Counted from the stretch's first letter, positions 45,700-57,501 are shown. The stretch: DNA of 62,516 bases from Lichtheimia corymbifera B2541 (GCA_000697475.1 JNEU01001159.1:1-62516); one strand, 5' to 3'. Notes: generated by a model not told the origin, from the sequence alone. Translations and numbers: made by a program.

Positions 45700-48600
45700 T
45701 CAAATGATGTCATTACTTGATTCTCGCTGCTCCTTGCATTGGTTTCTGTACGCTTCATGCTTGAATTGTAAAGTCTTTAAATGTTGCATCAAGCCTTCAA
45801 AATCGATGGCCGCCGGTTCCTTTTTGGAAGGATGGGAAGCACCATTCATGGTGGGTATGGATCGACTGGTAGTAGGCAAGGTCGTATTATTACTGGAAAC
45901 ACAATAAGTCACATGCATAGTATCATATAAGCCTTGATACATAGATGATACTTACGTTTTTGGCATTGCGTGCATGAAACCCAAGGATGAAGCACTGTTA
46001 AGACGGCTGCGTAGTGGACTAAGCGATGACGATTGTGGCAAGAGCATGAATATGCCATAAAGGCATTTGAGGAGTTGTGGATACTTGTTGGGTTCCAAAA
46101 GCTGTAATCGAAGATCTGTAAGACACACCACATCTTAATTAGCTTTCCACACTCGTTAGCATGTACATTCAATATTACATGTAAATACGGGCGATTCGAG
46201 TAATTGAACAAGTTGATCCAATTGTATAAGCATCGTCACTGTCATCTCGATATCGGCACTAGCAAATCCTAGAATGTGAGTGTGTCACCATCCATGATGT
46301 CCTTAGAGGAAAAGAAGGAGTAGACTTACAAAAATTGAAGCATGTTGGCAGCGTGGTCGTATGCTTCGGCCATCAATGTAAGCGAGAATGCCGAAATAGC
46401 ATTATGGCACCATGATCGATAAAGCGTGAGAAAGAGATGCTGTCCTTCCTACAAATGTAGTAGATTTATTCTCATCAATGCTCACTGCCCGTGTCACATG
46501 TCCTCCTCCTCCTCCTTCAAGTTACCTTGGTATCCAATGCTCTCAACTGCTTACGTATATCATCCAATTCCTCGGATGTGATGAGGATGATGTTGAGATT
46601 TTGTACCATCATGTTTGCAAAGTCCAGATCCTACAAAGAAATCCACTGTTGATGTTGTTGTGTATGCGCCCATCATTCAGTCCTCCCACAACAAGCTTAC
46701 CTTGTCTTGTTCCAATATCCGTGCCATGGTACAAAACACCTGTTCGGGACCAAGGTGCATACAAAGTTCACGTATGATGGAGTCACCTCGCGTTTCCAAC
46801 AGGTTGCCATCAATAGCAAAAAGTGATAATAAATCCTTGGTAAGCTTGTCAATCTCCCTGTCACCTCCTTGTTCGGCTACTTTGGCAATCAACTCGAGGG
46901 TCAACAATACAACCTAAGGAAATGAGAATGGGTGTTTTGGAGCTAGCTTAAACATGAGACTCTACGTACCTCTTCAGACGAATCACTAAGCAGCTTGAGA
47001 AGCATTGGAAATGTACTATCCATGGTACTCAAGATCTTTTTCACCAAAACAAAATGATCATGTAAGTTGACTTGATGTTGTTGGTCCATTTGTCTTTACC
47101 TTTTCTCTAGCCTTGGTATGCAAAAGCATCAGCCATCTCAAGCTTTCCATCCGTGTTAATGCATGGTCGCTGTGAAATTGCAACCGTAGATTGATGACCG
47201 TCAGCTGGTAATCAAACATATCTCCTGGTGAAGGTTCAGAACGTTTGGTCAATTGATGTCCAATATCAGATCGATGCGTACGACGCAAGGTGGGTACAAC
47301 GACGCTGGTCTCCTCTTCTTTTTCTTGTCGCGTGGTGGTTGGAAAATGATGATCCAATGAAGGTGGGTCGCTCTTGCTGTTGACAGGTTCAGGCGGTTTG
47401 GTCTCCATGACAAGCTTTTGCAAATTGCGATTGGTTTCTATGGCAAACGCGCTGATAGTAGGCACTGGATGTTCGAGTGATGGCAACACAGCAATAATGA
47501 TACGAGGTGTAAATTGCAGCACCACATCCTTGGCAATGGTAATAAATTCAATGATCCATTGTAGCGCGGTACGTTGGATATCTTCTTTGGGCGAAGACAA
47601 GTGTGGAATCAAGATTTCAATCATCCGTGCATCTTTCTCCTTGTCCCATTGAGGTGATGATGATGACGATTGTTGCCGTAAAAGTGCCACACCTTCATCC
47701 GAATGTTGTTGTTGTCGCTGATGATGGACCATGGTTTGTATTTGTTGAAAGAAGCGTGCCAATAATAACCGAGCATTTGCACGAACTGGCTGATTGGGAT
47801 CACCAAGCACGCGAATAAGACCATCCATGTATTCAGGCAAATACCAAACGAGGTTAAACTCGGGAATTGAATCCAATAAACCAATCCATGACATGACATA
47901 AAGCCGCTCAGCAGGATGATGGCTGTAAATACGACGTCGTAAAAAAGGGATGAATTTCTGAACTGAAAAAGCCTTGACGGGAACGCCTCTTGGAATACCA
48001 TGGGTGGTGGTGTAGGTGCCTGCCAATTCAAAAGCTATCTCCTTGACCAATCGATCCAATATGTCGCGACCATTCTTGATAGAAGGCTCCTTGTTGGTGG
48101 ATAGCTAGTAGAGTAGTGGATATTATTATTATTACTATTACAATTGTATGCATGCGAGTATCTTTACCTTGCACTGTGCTTCGAAAACGTTGTTAAAAAA
48201 GCGGAGCAATTCGCCTTTGGAAACCTTGGCAACGTTGTACATGCACTCGCATGCGTAGTAGCGCACCGACGACTCCTTTCTGCCCATGCTCTCGAGAATG
48301 GGCGGTACCACCGTATCCAAATAGGGCGCCACATCCTGCAATGATGCATCATCCATCATTAGTATTTTTGCCAATAGAATTGAATGAAGAATGGATGATT
48401 ATACTTGCAGATCCCAGGGCAATGGCTGTCGCTGCGAGACTGATCAAACCACCGCATTGGGCGTTGGGCATATGCGAATATACAAAATCCCGCACCAGCT
48501 CATCAATGATCCGAGTTACTTGAGCAGGATGGTCTTTGCTAGCTTTCACCAGACTAAGATGATGATGATGATGATGACGCGTGAGGAAAAAATAAGAGAA

Positions 48601-48726
48601 ATTGTTTGTTGTTTCATACCTTTCGACTTCAAGAGCAGCTACTTTACGACGGTCATACTTTTTATGAGTCAATTCTCGAATGACGGTGGGAGTAAAGACA
48701 CTCAATCGTTTATCGATCGGTTGCAT
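45700..48726 (-). CDS. VAC14: VAC14, scaffold of the PI(3,5)P2 kinase complex
   Basis: HEAT-repeat scaffold that holds Fab1/PIKfyve and Fig4 on the vacuole. Eleven exons (minus) 48726-48620, 48553-48409, 48335-48168, 48104-47100, 47035-46970, 46913-46701, 46630-46526, 46448-46330, 46258-46179, 46115-45956, 45892-45700 give 786 aa (human 782). Conserved blocks: PIDKRLSVFTPTVIRELTHK near the start, NAQCGGLISLAATAIALGSD, RYYACECMYNVAKV, YLPEYMDGLIRVLGDPN, HPVPTISAFAIETNRNL, FLTLYRSWCHNAISAFSLTL, DQLVQLLESPVFTYLRLQLL, and LYGIFMLLPQSS. Intron 2 has a GC donor. Exon 9 needs acceptor TAG at 46261-46259, since the nearer TAG upstream would give a stop. Confidence 0.93.
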
Positions 48727-48899
48727 GAGAAGAAAGAGTGGGAAGAAAAAGAAACGGGGATCTCAAAACAGTTACGGAGGGGAGAAAAAAAGACACCTGA
48801 GAAGGGGCGAAGAAGCATCCGATACACCCGAGATGGCATTTGTTTATGCAAAGCTGCATCAACAGTTTGATCACCACTCTTCTCTCTTTTCCACATTCA
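48727..48899. promoter_or_regulatory. Divergent promoter, VAC14 and ATPase inhibitor
   Basis: Only 173 bp separate the two start codons on opposite strands, so both promoters and leaders must lie in or overlap this short segment, which is purine-rich. No individual element is identified with confidence. Confidence 0.5.
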
Positions 48900-49258
48900 A
48901 TGCAACGTACTACAAGCATTATCAATCGATCTTTATTCTCCAACTTTTTGACTCGTCGCTTTTACTCGGGGGGTTCATTTGGAGGTAGTGGTGGTAGTGC
49001 GGGTGCTACTGCTAACTCACGGGACTGGGGTGAAAAGGAAAGAGCTATAGAAGGTCAATGGGCTCGTATCAATGTAAGTTCTCTACTAGTACTCGTTGTC
49101 CTCTTCAAATGTTGATTTATTCACTCGTATGACAGGATCAACAAAAACTCAACGTGCTTCGAGAAACAATCGAGAAACAAAAGATTGCAACAGGCGAAAT
49201 GAGAAAAGACATAGAAGACTTGAAAGAGATTCTTGAATTGAAAAAGAAGAACCAATAA
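48900..49258 (+). CDS. Mitochondrial F1-ATPase inhibitor (IF1-like)
   Basis: Small matrix protein that blocks ATP hydrolysis by F1-ATPase when the membrane potential falls. Exons 48900-49073 and 49136-49258 give 98 aa. The N-terminal ~25 residues are a basic, Ser-rich mitochondrial presequence (RTTSIINRSLFSNFLTRRFY). A Gly/Ser spacer follows, then the inhibitory segment around WGEKERAIEGQWARIN and a charged coiled coil (LRETIEKQK, then MRKDIEDLKEILEL). Length, layout and the KERAxE pattern fit the IATP family; similarity is moderate, so a different small coiled-coil protein remains possible. Confidence 0.72.
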
Positions 49259-49336
49259 ACCTTTTCATGCGTTGTCGGTGATATGACGGATTAGTAGCAG
49301 TGAATGGTTGCACAATCTCTTTCTTTCTTTCTTTAC

Positions 49337-51931
49337 ATGGACGCGTTTATTGAACACCAAGTCAAGCTTGTCGAAAAGGAAAAGCAGATCGATGTCGAGG
49401 ATACCTTGCAACTGCTCTCGTCATTCACACCCATTCAGCTTCAAAAGCGTGGTGTTGCTCTCATTGGGCTCAAGGTGACAGGTAAACTTTTTCTGCTCCA
49501 ATTAGCTTCATTTTGCTCATTGAATGCGGGTTACAGGCATGCGAACCGGTCTTGGAGGCAAAAAGTAAAAAGGGACATGGATGGATATCATATAATCAAA
49601 GGACTGACAATGGGTGTGTTTTTCTAGTCTTGTGGACCTTGAGCTTGCCAATCCTACACGGTCACCACCCACTTTCCCGCCACACAAGATCAGTACTGGA
49701 GATATTGTTGGATTGGATGAATACAAAAAGGACAAGCAAACCGGCAAAAGCAAGCCATTTGGATCACAATGGTCGGGTGTCGTTGTTCGAGCTACGGATA
49801 CAAAGATCACTGTTGCATTGTCACATGATGATGAATTGCCACCTGAAGTTCAGGAACGATGTCAAATGTAAGTCATAAAACTTGATGGATGGATGTGTGT
49901 GAGCGTGCTGGCTAAAGATGCACCTTTATTTAGCGTCAAGTTGGCGAATAATATCACCTATGATCGGCAAGTTACAATAGACATATGAACAAGATAAGAA
50001 AGGCATTGAACTGATGCTTGTATATAGGATGCTTACTGCTCTTGAGCGATTGAGATCAGCTGCACCTTCGCATGGATTGGGTCAAGTACTTCTCGGTCAA
50101 CGGCCACCATCACCGCCACAGGAAATCTCGGACTTGCAGTTCTTTGACGAATCACTCAATGAATCACAAAAGGATGCTGTTCGCTTTGCACTTGGTGCCC
50201 ATGAAATCGCTCTCGTGCACGGTCCACCCGGGGTAATACCAATTGCTAGTATCACCAACAACATTGAGCTAAATGCGCAAATTGATTGTAGACAGGCAAG
50301 ACATATACATTGGTCGAAATTATCCGGCAACTCGCAGTGGTACAAGACAAAAAAGTGCTCGTGTGTGGTCCATCCAATATATCCGTAGGCAAGTGAAGAA
50401 GCAATAGCATTGAATAACAATCAACCAGCCAACCAATGATGATACATAGACAACTTGGTGGAACGATTGGCACGTCATCGAATGAACCTTGTACGTGTGG
50501 GTCATCCAGCACGTATCCTGCCTACTGTCTTGGAGCATTCACTTGATATCATTACACGTACATGTGATTCCGGTCAAATTGTTGCTGACGTACGGCGTGA
50601 AATGGATGAAACCTTGGCCAAGATTAGCAAGACCAAAAAGCGATCGGAACGCCGTGAATTATACATGCACCTAAAGGATCTTCGTAAAGACTACCGTGCT
50701 CGAGAACGTAAAGTGTTGGACGAGGTGGTGACAGGCGCTGATGTAGTAATATCAACACTCAACGGGTAAGTCATATGGTAAAAGGATAAGGAGGATAAGG
50801 ATGGCTAAAATTTGGGGTATAGGTGTGGTAGCAAGACCATGCAGAAGCGTGAATTTGACGTGGTGATTATTGACGAGGCAACGCAAGCTCTGGAAGGTAA
50901 GCATTGGTAACACAAAAAAGAGGTGCATGGATCACTCACATTGGTCTTTTACTTGCAGCTGAATGCTGGATCGCCCTTTTAAAAGGCAAAAAGGCCATTT
51001 TGGTAAGCATAGATGCATGTAGATGAGCGCTTGTATTAATGCATCTCGTAGGCAGGTGATCATCTTCAGCTTCCTCCCACTGTCAAGACACCCGTTGCAT
51101 CATCAGCTGACAAAAAGAAAGCTTCCAAAAATGGTCTCTCGCTTGCAACCGATCTTACAACGACACTTTTTGATCGACTCCTGGGAATGTATGATACTGA
51201 AAAGATCAAACGGATGCTAGTGGTCCAATACCGTATGCATCAAAAGATTATGGAATTCAGCTCCAAGGAGTTGTACGAGAACAAGCTGGTTGCTGATGAC
51301 AGCGTTGCATCGCATGTGCTATCTGATTTGCCTGACGTGAGCCACAGCGATGATACCGATATGCCGGTGGTATTGATCGATACAAGCGATACGGGCCTCG
51401 GCCATGAGATTGAAGATGAAGCTCAAGATGGTGGAGAAAAAAGTCGAGCCAACGAGCTTGAAGTCGACCTGGCTGTCAAGCATGTGCAATCACTCCTGGA
51501 TGATGGATTGGAACAAGAACATATCGGCGTCATTACTCCTTATGCATATCAGGTGACCCATTTGATCCGAGCCATGCGCGAACAGTGGCCAGCAATTGAA
51601 ATTGGTACAGTGGATGGATTCCAGGGCCGTGAAAAGGAAGCCATTATTCTCTCACTGGTGCGATCCAATGATGAAGGACAAGTGGGCTTTTTGGCTGAAA
51701 AGAGACGTCTCAATGGTAAGTTTGGATCATGGAACGGTATATAGCATTCATACTAATGATTCTATTCTAGTGGCCATGACTCGCCCAAAACGCCATCTTT
51801 GTGTGATTTGCGATACTGAGACTTTATCCGGTGTAAAGGCCACGAAAAAGAATACCATAGATGGTGGATTTTTGAAGCGTTGGATGGATTGGTTAAATGA
51901 GGAAGCAGATTTGAGATTTAGCGAACAATAA
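49337..51931 (+). CDS. HCS1: Hcs1/IGHMBP2-type superfamily 1 helicase
   Basis: ATP-dependent 5'-3' helicase related to yeast Hcs1 and human IGHMBP2. Eleven exons: 49337-49481, 49537-49564, 49628-49867, 49934-49966, 50028-50232, 50292-50388, 50450-50765, 50823-50896, 50959-51002, 51052-51715, 51771-51931, giving 668 aa (yeast Hcs1 683). SF1 motifs: Walker A GPPGTGKT (214-221), CGPSNISVDNL (Ia), VVIIDEATQALE with DEAT at 372-375 (II), AGDHLQLPPTV (III), QYRMHQKIMEFSS (IV), DGFQGREKEAIILSLVRSN (V) and VAMTRPKRHLC (VI). Exons of 28 and 33 bp occur. Introns 4 and 6 have GC donors; using nearby GT sites would break the frame. No AN1 zinc finger or R3H domain follows, unlike IGHMBP2. Confidence 0.95.
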
Positions 51932-52760
51932 ATAGAAATAGGACATGACTCATAAAGTGTGTACGTATGCAGCTTGCATGGTCTATGGTTATATGTGGGA
52001 TTCGAGCACATAATGAATCTGTAATGTCAGATCGTTGATGGATATTGTCACCCTTGTTCATCTTAGACTTTGTGAGGGCGTCCCTCATCAATCAATCATC
52101 TCATTCCCACTATCATTAGATCGCTTCTTCCTCCTTTTCAAGATCACAGAAACGCCCACGCCTACCGTACAGATGTTGTCACTTCATACATATCTTTCTT
52201 CTTTCGTATCGCTCTTTGACTACTGTCGCTTTCAAATTCCCAGGTGACATAAATATCATGGTGGATGATCCTCTTTTTGAGCAATACATATGATGATCGT
52301 TTGCGTTTCATTGTTATCCTCCTACTTCCACCATTGTCATTGTTGTCATTGTCATACTTGGCTTTTTTTATTAAGGTAAAATTTAATCACATCGCTAGAT
52401 GAAGCACAGGTACATATTTCTTTTGATGTAGCTACCTTCCGAGACACATCCGCGAGAATGGATTAGAGGGCACAGTCTATTGCAGCCTTCATGGTGGCAA
52501 TGTAACGGGCTCCTTAGCTTTTACGGTTGATTATGATTACCATATAAAAAAACAAAGAACTCCAACCCATATTTGTAACCTTTTATCGTCGTATTCAGCA
52601 GCTGGAAGCCTCATAGTGCTGGTAAACCTTAGACTTACGTTTCCTTGCCATGTATATGGATGATATTTCACTGTCAGCGTTTGCTTGTGGATCACTATCA
52701 GAACCTTCGGGGGAGATATAAATGAGCAATGAGTACTATGTACAAGCGACCAGGCGAGCG
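51932..52760. other. Intergenic, no gene seen
   Basis: 3' region of the helicase and unique DNA leading to the minisatellite. No supported coding region. Confidence 0.4.
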
Positions 52761-53047
52761 GTCCTGATAAATTTAACGGTTCTTTAACAGCCTGACATTT
52801 CCCAGCGGTGCTGTTAAAGCGTCCTGTTAAATTTAACGGCCTGACAGTTCCCAGCAGTCCTGTTAAACCGCTCTGATAAATTTAACAGTTCTCTAACACC
52901 CGACATCTTCCAGCGGCCCCGTTAAACCGTCCTGTTAAATTTAACGGCCTGGCATTTCCCAGCAGTCCTGTTAAACCGCCCTGATAAATTTAACAGTTCT
53001 CTAACAGCCCGACATCTTCCAGCAGTCCTGTTAAATCGCCCTGTTAC
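52761..53047. repeat. Minisatellite with alternating 60/49-bp units
   Basis: The CTGATAAATTTAAC / CTGTTAAATTTAAC core recurs at 52763, 52823, 52872, 52931, 52980 and 53040, i.e. spacings of 60, 49, 59, 49 and 60 bp. Two unit types thus form a dimer of about 108 bp, repeated roughly 2.6 times. The core contains the palindrome TTAAATTTAA. No coding sense on either strand. Confidence 0.9.
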
Positions 53048-53699
53048 TTTCGGCAATGGTCAGAGCTTGTTGCTCAAAAATCGACATCCCATGATAGTCA
53101 CCAAGAGCTATGCTATACTATGTCGTCAAGCCAATTCGATGCTCTAGCAGCCCAACCAAGCACCCAGTCAAATATGATGCCTTCCTCAACTTGAACCCCT
53201 TCTTATTTCAATCAGGCCCTTTCGCTTCCTTTCTTTTCCCTTTTTACTTCTGTCACAGCATTTACTCGTGGATATACTATTATGATCCCATACCGTCAAT
53301 CTCTCTATAATACAATGCCATACCCAACCAAGACCCAACTCAGGAAGAAGGAAAGCCTCATTCACTTTATAAATATGATTGGTTGCCAACGCAATACCGT
53401 ATTCGCTAAACCAGTCCTTTTATCCGATATCATTCGTAAGAGATACATTGAGAGGTACAATAAACTGCTCTGATGGGGAAGATACATCGACTTGGGAAGT
53501 TTCTACAATTTGTGTATGCCTTGTGTAAAGGTAAATGGACGATGATGGGCATGAAATGGTACTTGATGCGTGGTAGCGAATTATATGCATGGCGTGTCAA
53601 AACATGCAGCTGGATGGTGATGATCGTTGTACTTGGTTGGCAGGGTGCACATAGGAAGATGATTGTCGTTGCCATGGGATAGGATACACTAATCGTTCA
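53048..53699. other. Repeat-rich flank, no gene
   Basis: Short open frames on both strands but no motif. Possible degenerate transposon sequence between the minisatellite and repeat copy 2. Confidence 0.35.
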
Positions 53700-54250
53700 A
53701 GTTGATAGCGTCAAGCACAATGGTCAAGTCGACAATGGATCCATAACAGCAAAGGCTCTTTTCATACGCGTTATATATATCCTATTCCTTCCATCCCATG
53801 CTCCAAACAATATCCGTATCCATATCCACAGGAGTTCGTATGCATTAAAGATAGCTGCTCCACGTAAATAAGCTGGTGCTATATCATGGCTATTGGCTGT
53901 TCAGGTGGAAAAAGGCTGCAATGCAAATTGCTGCAAATGACTTGAGGAGACAACGGAGTGAAGACCTTGCTAATAGCAACTGCTGGATTGAATGCTGTTA
54001 AGCTTGATGTGGTCGAGGATTGTACAAGAGAAGGTGGGGTGTCAAGAAACGCGGGTGTTGTAGTGGGATGCACACGCCATGGACTTGCCATTCAGTCGTA
54101 GCCCTTCAGATAAAGGCAGTTATAGGATCGACATGATGGGTTGAAGCTGGACAATCGTTTGCCGATGGTAGTCGTAGTTGAATGGGGCAACAGTTGAGGA
54201 TGGGAGGAAAGGAAAATAAAGTGGAAGTGGAAGACCTGGAAATCAAATAG
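53700..54250 (-). repeat. Dispersed ~1-kb repeat, copy 2 (partial)
   Basis: Same orientation as the copy at 3440-4507. Shared blocks: GCTGCTCCACGTAAATAAGC near 53855, GCACACGCCATGGACTTGCC near 54068-54090, GATGGGTTGAAGC near 54136 and GGGGCAACAGTTGAG near 54184. Only the 3' half is well conserved. Confidence 0.6.
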
Positions 54251-54349
54251 GGCAGGCACTGTCAGCCATATCCATGCACACTGTAATTGATCCATGATCT
54301 TGACATTGCTCATCTTGACCTCAAACTTACACACAATATGCTCTTGGAC

Positions 54350-55270
54350 ATGCTGATCAACTTTGTCTTAATGAAGAACCCACGTTTTATTTGAAAATTT
54401 TGAATGGGAGGGTGTAATGTGGGGTTTACTATAGGCGGTCGGAAATGGGGTACGCGCCGGATTTATCATTTATCGATTTAGTATGTATTATCTTGGGATC
54501 CCCACTCTTGGACTTGAAACTTGGTAAGAAGGTTCTCTGAGTCATGCTGATCAACTCCATTCATTTAAAAATCGCATACTTCACTATGATGATTCAATGA
54601 ATCGGGCGGCCCAAATATAGGGGAGACGGGACGCAAGTAGGGTGCATAGTGCACACCCCCGCGATTGCCCTCCTCTATCGTCAAACTTGTTCAGGGCGGT
54701 GGGAATCGACATGTTGATTAACTCCATTCATATTAAAACCATATGCTTCATTATGAGAACCTTGATGCGGGCGTCCGACGATGAACGGATGTGAATATAT
54801 GCAGGTTGGACGGCCCCATGACTCGAGATCCCCTTTCTCAAGGATGAAACTTTCACACAAGGTGCTCACAGGCATGTTGATCAATTTCGTTCTCATAAAG
54901 ACCTCATATTTCACATAAGAATTTCGGATGGGAGGATGTAATGTGGGATTTACTATGATCGACGGAAATCCGGCACCCGCCCAAATTCATGAAATGTCGA
55001 TTAGTATGCAATACCTTGGGATTCCCGATTTTGAACCTGAAACTTGGTAAGAAGGTTCGCTGAGTCATGCTGATCAACTTCATTCATTTTAAAACTGCAT
55101 GCTTCACTATGAGATTTTAAATGCGGATCGGTCCAAATATAGGAGAGATGTAGAGTGTAATAGTGAACGCCCCCGCCATTGTCCATCTCCATTGTGAAAC
55201 TTGGTGAGATGTTGGGCTTCAACATGTTAATCAGCTTCATTCAAATAAAAACCATACGCTTGATTGTAGA
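54350..55270. repeat. Diverged ~0.52-kb monomers of the foldback satellite
   Basis: Near-identical blocks GAGTCATGCTGATCAACT(C/T)C occur 523 bp apart (54542 and 55065). Between them lie further variants of the conserved GAAACTT...ACACAAGGTGC and ATTTCATNNTAAGAATTT patterns seen in the fresher foldback copies. I read this as an older part of the same array. No gene. Confidence 0.65.
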
Positions 55271-55718
55271 ATTTTGATATACAACCATGTTTATGTTGTA
55301 TGAGAAGTGGACTTCGTTCATTGTCATGTAGAAAGATCCTGATAGAGCCAAAGATGCACAGAAGCATGTTTTCGTAACCGAGTCAAGATCTCAGGATTGA
55401 AAGGCCAATGCATGATCTTTATGCATAATTTAAATCTCAACTGATGTACACCTGTTTTAGCCGTAGCTCAGTCAAATTGGCTCGGATCAAGAAAGTTGAA
55501 TGATGGAGATGAATGTCTGGAGCAGGCGCATCGTTGCCATCAAGTGGATTTGGCAAAGCTGGGAATGAGAAAAAGTACATGTTAGCTGCCAATGCATGCA
55601 TTGGAAATGAAGTTTGCGTACCTGCCAAGCATTGTTCCCTGAAGTGCTGACTTTTTGAATCAGATACACGAACACGCCTCTCTGCATCTTTGGCTCTATT
55701 AGGCTCTAGCAGCTTGAC
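55271..55718. repeat. Array spacers flanking a second repeat
   Basis: A forward half-spacer (CCTGATAGAGCCAAAGATGC near 55330) and a reversed half-spacer (CATCTTTGGCTCTATTAGG near 55687) bracket a block at 55466-55600 shared with 4561-4640 and, inverted, 61190-61280. This looks like an insertion into a spacer. Confidence 0.5.
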
Positions 55719-56163
55719 AATGTACAAAGACCACCTTTCATATAGCATCATGCTTGTAGCATATGTAAAACATAAAGATGCCTGTATCTTTAAACTTTAC
55801 AATGAAACGTGGGGCCTTCAATCGAACAAAGTTGCGCGTCGGGGTCAAGCACACCTTGTGTGCAAGTTTCACGATCGTCGTGGCCATTCTCACATTCACC
55901 CGATGTCACCACCAGCCTCGTCGAAAAAAAAATTCAGGAGGTCGACCCGATTCACTTTGGCTGGTGGTGACATTGGGTGAATGTGAGATTGGCCACGACG
56001 ATAGTGAAACTTCTACACAAGGTGCACTTGACCTCGCCGCGCAACTTTGTTCGATTGAAGACCCCGCGTTTCATTGTAGAATTTGTAGTTATGGGTACCT
56101 TTATGCTTTTACATATACTATAAGCGTTATGCTATATGGCAAGTGGTGTTTGTTGATTGTGAA
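55719..56163. repeat. Foldback repeat copy C
   Basis: Palindrome with ~200-bp arms, from CAATGTACAAAGACCACC to the GTGGTGTTTGTTGATTG end. The centre carries an A-run and AGGTCGACC (55922-55945). Its right end was the target of the LINE-like insertion. Confidence 0.85.
56150..56163 (+). repeat. Target-site duplication, left copy
   Basis: TTGTTGATTGTGAA, a perfect 14-bp match to 57413-57426 on the other side of the insertion. Confidence 0.85.
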
Positions 56164-57412
56164 TTTGTAGTGTTTTATTGTCTTCCGCGTCAAGTGGACG
56201 CATTGAAGGGAAGTCTAAAAGTGGAGGAGCTAATCTCCAAAAGGAAACAAAGTTGGACAACCTGTCAAAAATAAAAACCTGCCAAAAAACTACGTCACCA
56301 TATCTTCAATGGGTGGTGCACTAGAAGACGGTGGTGGTAAAGAAATATCCATACTAGTAGACTTGTTGTCAGGAGGGTCAGCTACGACGACAGGGTCGTG
56401 AGGCTTGGATGTGGCCTGTAGATTAAACTTGGAGTCGGTTTTCGAGAGAATGGGGCTGAAATTGAAGTGCTGTTGGGGAGGTGATAGTGTGCGTTGTCGT
56501 TTCGAGATACCGGATTGAGAAAGACGAAAAGTGGGCGATTCCTTGTCGGGAATGTCTGAGATTACAAGATTATTAGGCAGGAGTGTTGATCCATGGCGTG
56601 TAGGGCAATCTTTACGAAGGTGTCCTCGTTCTTGACAATGATGGCATCTCGGTTTGGGCTTATTTGGGCATTGAATTCGAGTGTGGCCTTGGTGATGACA
56701 ATAGCGACAATAAAGTGGCATTTGGGACCATGTGGCATGCATGCGGGATGGGAAGGAACCATCTGGAAGCGAGATTGTGACACAGTGAGTCAGTTCGTTG
56801 GGGATGAAAGCGAGAGCTTTGCTTGAATTAGTGTCGGGTTTGGGGTTAACATTGATGTAGGCAAAGCCTTTGCCGGTGAAAAACTTTTGTTCGAGATAAA
56901 TGCCAATTTGAAGGATTTGTCCAAAGGGTTGAAGTGCTGTTACGAGTGAGGAACAAAGGATGTCACGATTGTACAGAGGAATATGGTCGAGATTGAGCTT
57001 GACAATATCCCATTCATCAGGGATTGGGAGGGATCCATAGATTTTTGTGTCATCATCAATAGAAATGGGGATATCAACATATTTTTCGGCAGCCTTTCGG
57101 CTGGTGAAAGCGACTTCAGCAATAACGTGTTTCCGAGTACGATGGACAATGACACCATGGGCGTATTTACTGACAGAGGACTTGCCGACAGCAAGGCGAA
57201 ACTGGGCATCGGAAATCTTCAAGGATGATATGTCATAAAGTAAGACATTTGGATTATCAGCACGACGCCATACTTGTCGAGGATTGTTGAGTGAGGTGGA
57301 GGTTGGCAGTATCAGAGTTTCACGATCGTTGAGAACAGAGGCATACGTTACGGTTTTGTCAGGTGGCGAGTTTTCACCCGGACTGACCTGAATTTTATCG
57401 GGAAGACCCATG
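56164..57412 (-). mobile_element. ORF1-only LINE-like retroelement insertion
   Basis: 1,249 bp of unrelated sequence interrupts the foldback array between perfect 14-bp direct repeats. Joining the flanks across one copy of the repeat recreates the uninterrupted junction seen at about 57910-57965. The inserted strand (minus) begins at the ATG of the reading frame and ends about 125 bp after its stop. No long poly-A tail and no reverse transcriptase are present. The long TSD and the content suggest target-primed retrotransposition of an ORF1-only, non-autonomous element. Confidence 0.75.
56290..57411 (-). CDS. LINE ORF1/gag-like protein with two zinc knuckles
   Basis: Intact frame, 373 aa from the ATG at 57411. 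An upstream in-frame ATG at 57492 lies in the host repeat and would add 27 array-derived residues. Residues ~135-210 look like an RRM-type fold (DIVKLNLDHIPLYNRD, then FGQILQIGIY and GKGFAYINV). Two CCHC zinc knuckles follow: CRYCHHQGHTRIQC at 235-248 and CHHCQERGHLRKDC at 256-269. The C-terminus is Ser/Pro-rich and disordered. This RRM plus knuckle layout is that of ORF1 proteins of L1-type elements, which bind the element RNA. No endonuclease/RT frame is adjacent. Its intact state suggests recent insertion. Confidence 0.8.
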   Translation of the reverse strand: MGLPDKIQVSPGENSPPDKTVTYASVLNDRETLILPTSTSLNNPRQVWRRADNPNVLLYDISSLKISDAQFRLAVGKSSVSKYAHGVIVHRTRKHVIAEVAFTSRKAAEKYVDIPISIDDDTKIYGSLPIPDEWDIVKLNLDHIPLYNRDILCSSLVTALQPFGQILQIGIYLEQKFFTGKGFAYINVNPKPDTNSSKALAFIPNELTHCVTISLPDGSFPSRMHATWSQMPLYCRYCHHQGHTRIQCPNKPKPRCHHCQERGHLRKDCPTRHGSTLLPNNLVISDIPDKESPTFRLSQSGISKRQRTLSPPQQHFNFSPILSKTDSKFNLQATSKPHDPVVVADPPDNKSTSMDISLPPPSSSAPPIEDMVT

Positions 57413-57426
57413 TTGTTGATTGTGAA
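57413..57426 (+). repeat. Target-site duplication, right copy
   Basis: TTGTTGATTGTGAA, identical to 56150-56163. Confidence 0.85.
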
Positions 57427-57501
57427 GGAGCTTGACCCTGATAGAGCGGAAGGTGCGCAGAGATGTGCTTGTGTAACACAGCTCATCTGCATGATACTTC
57501 A

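Noticed and set aside
56150..57426. Captured host gene carried by the foldback element
   Set aside because: The 14-bp TSD and reconstructed empty site show separate insertion; the protein is LINE-ORF1-like, not a host gene.
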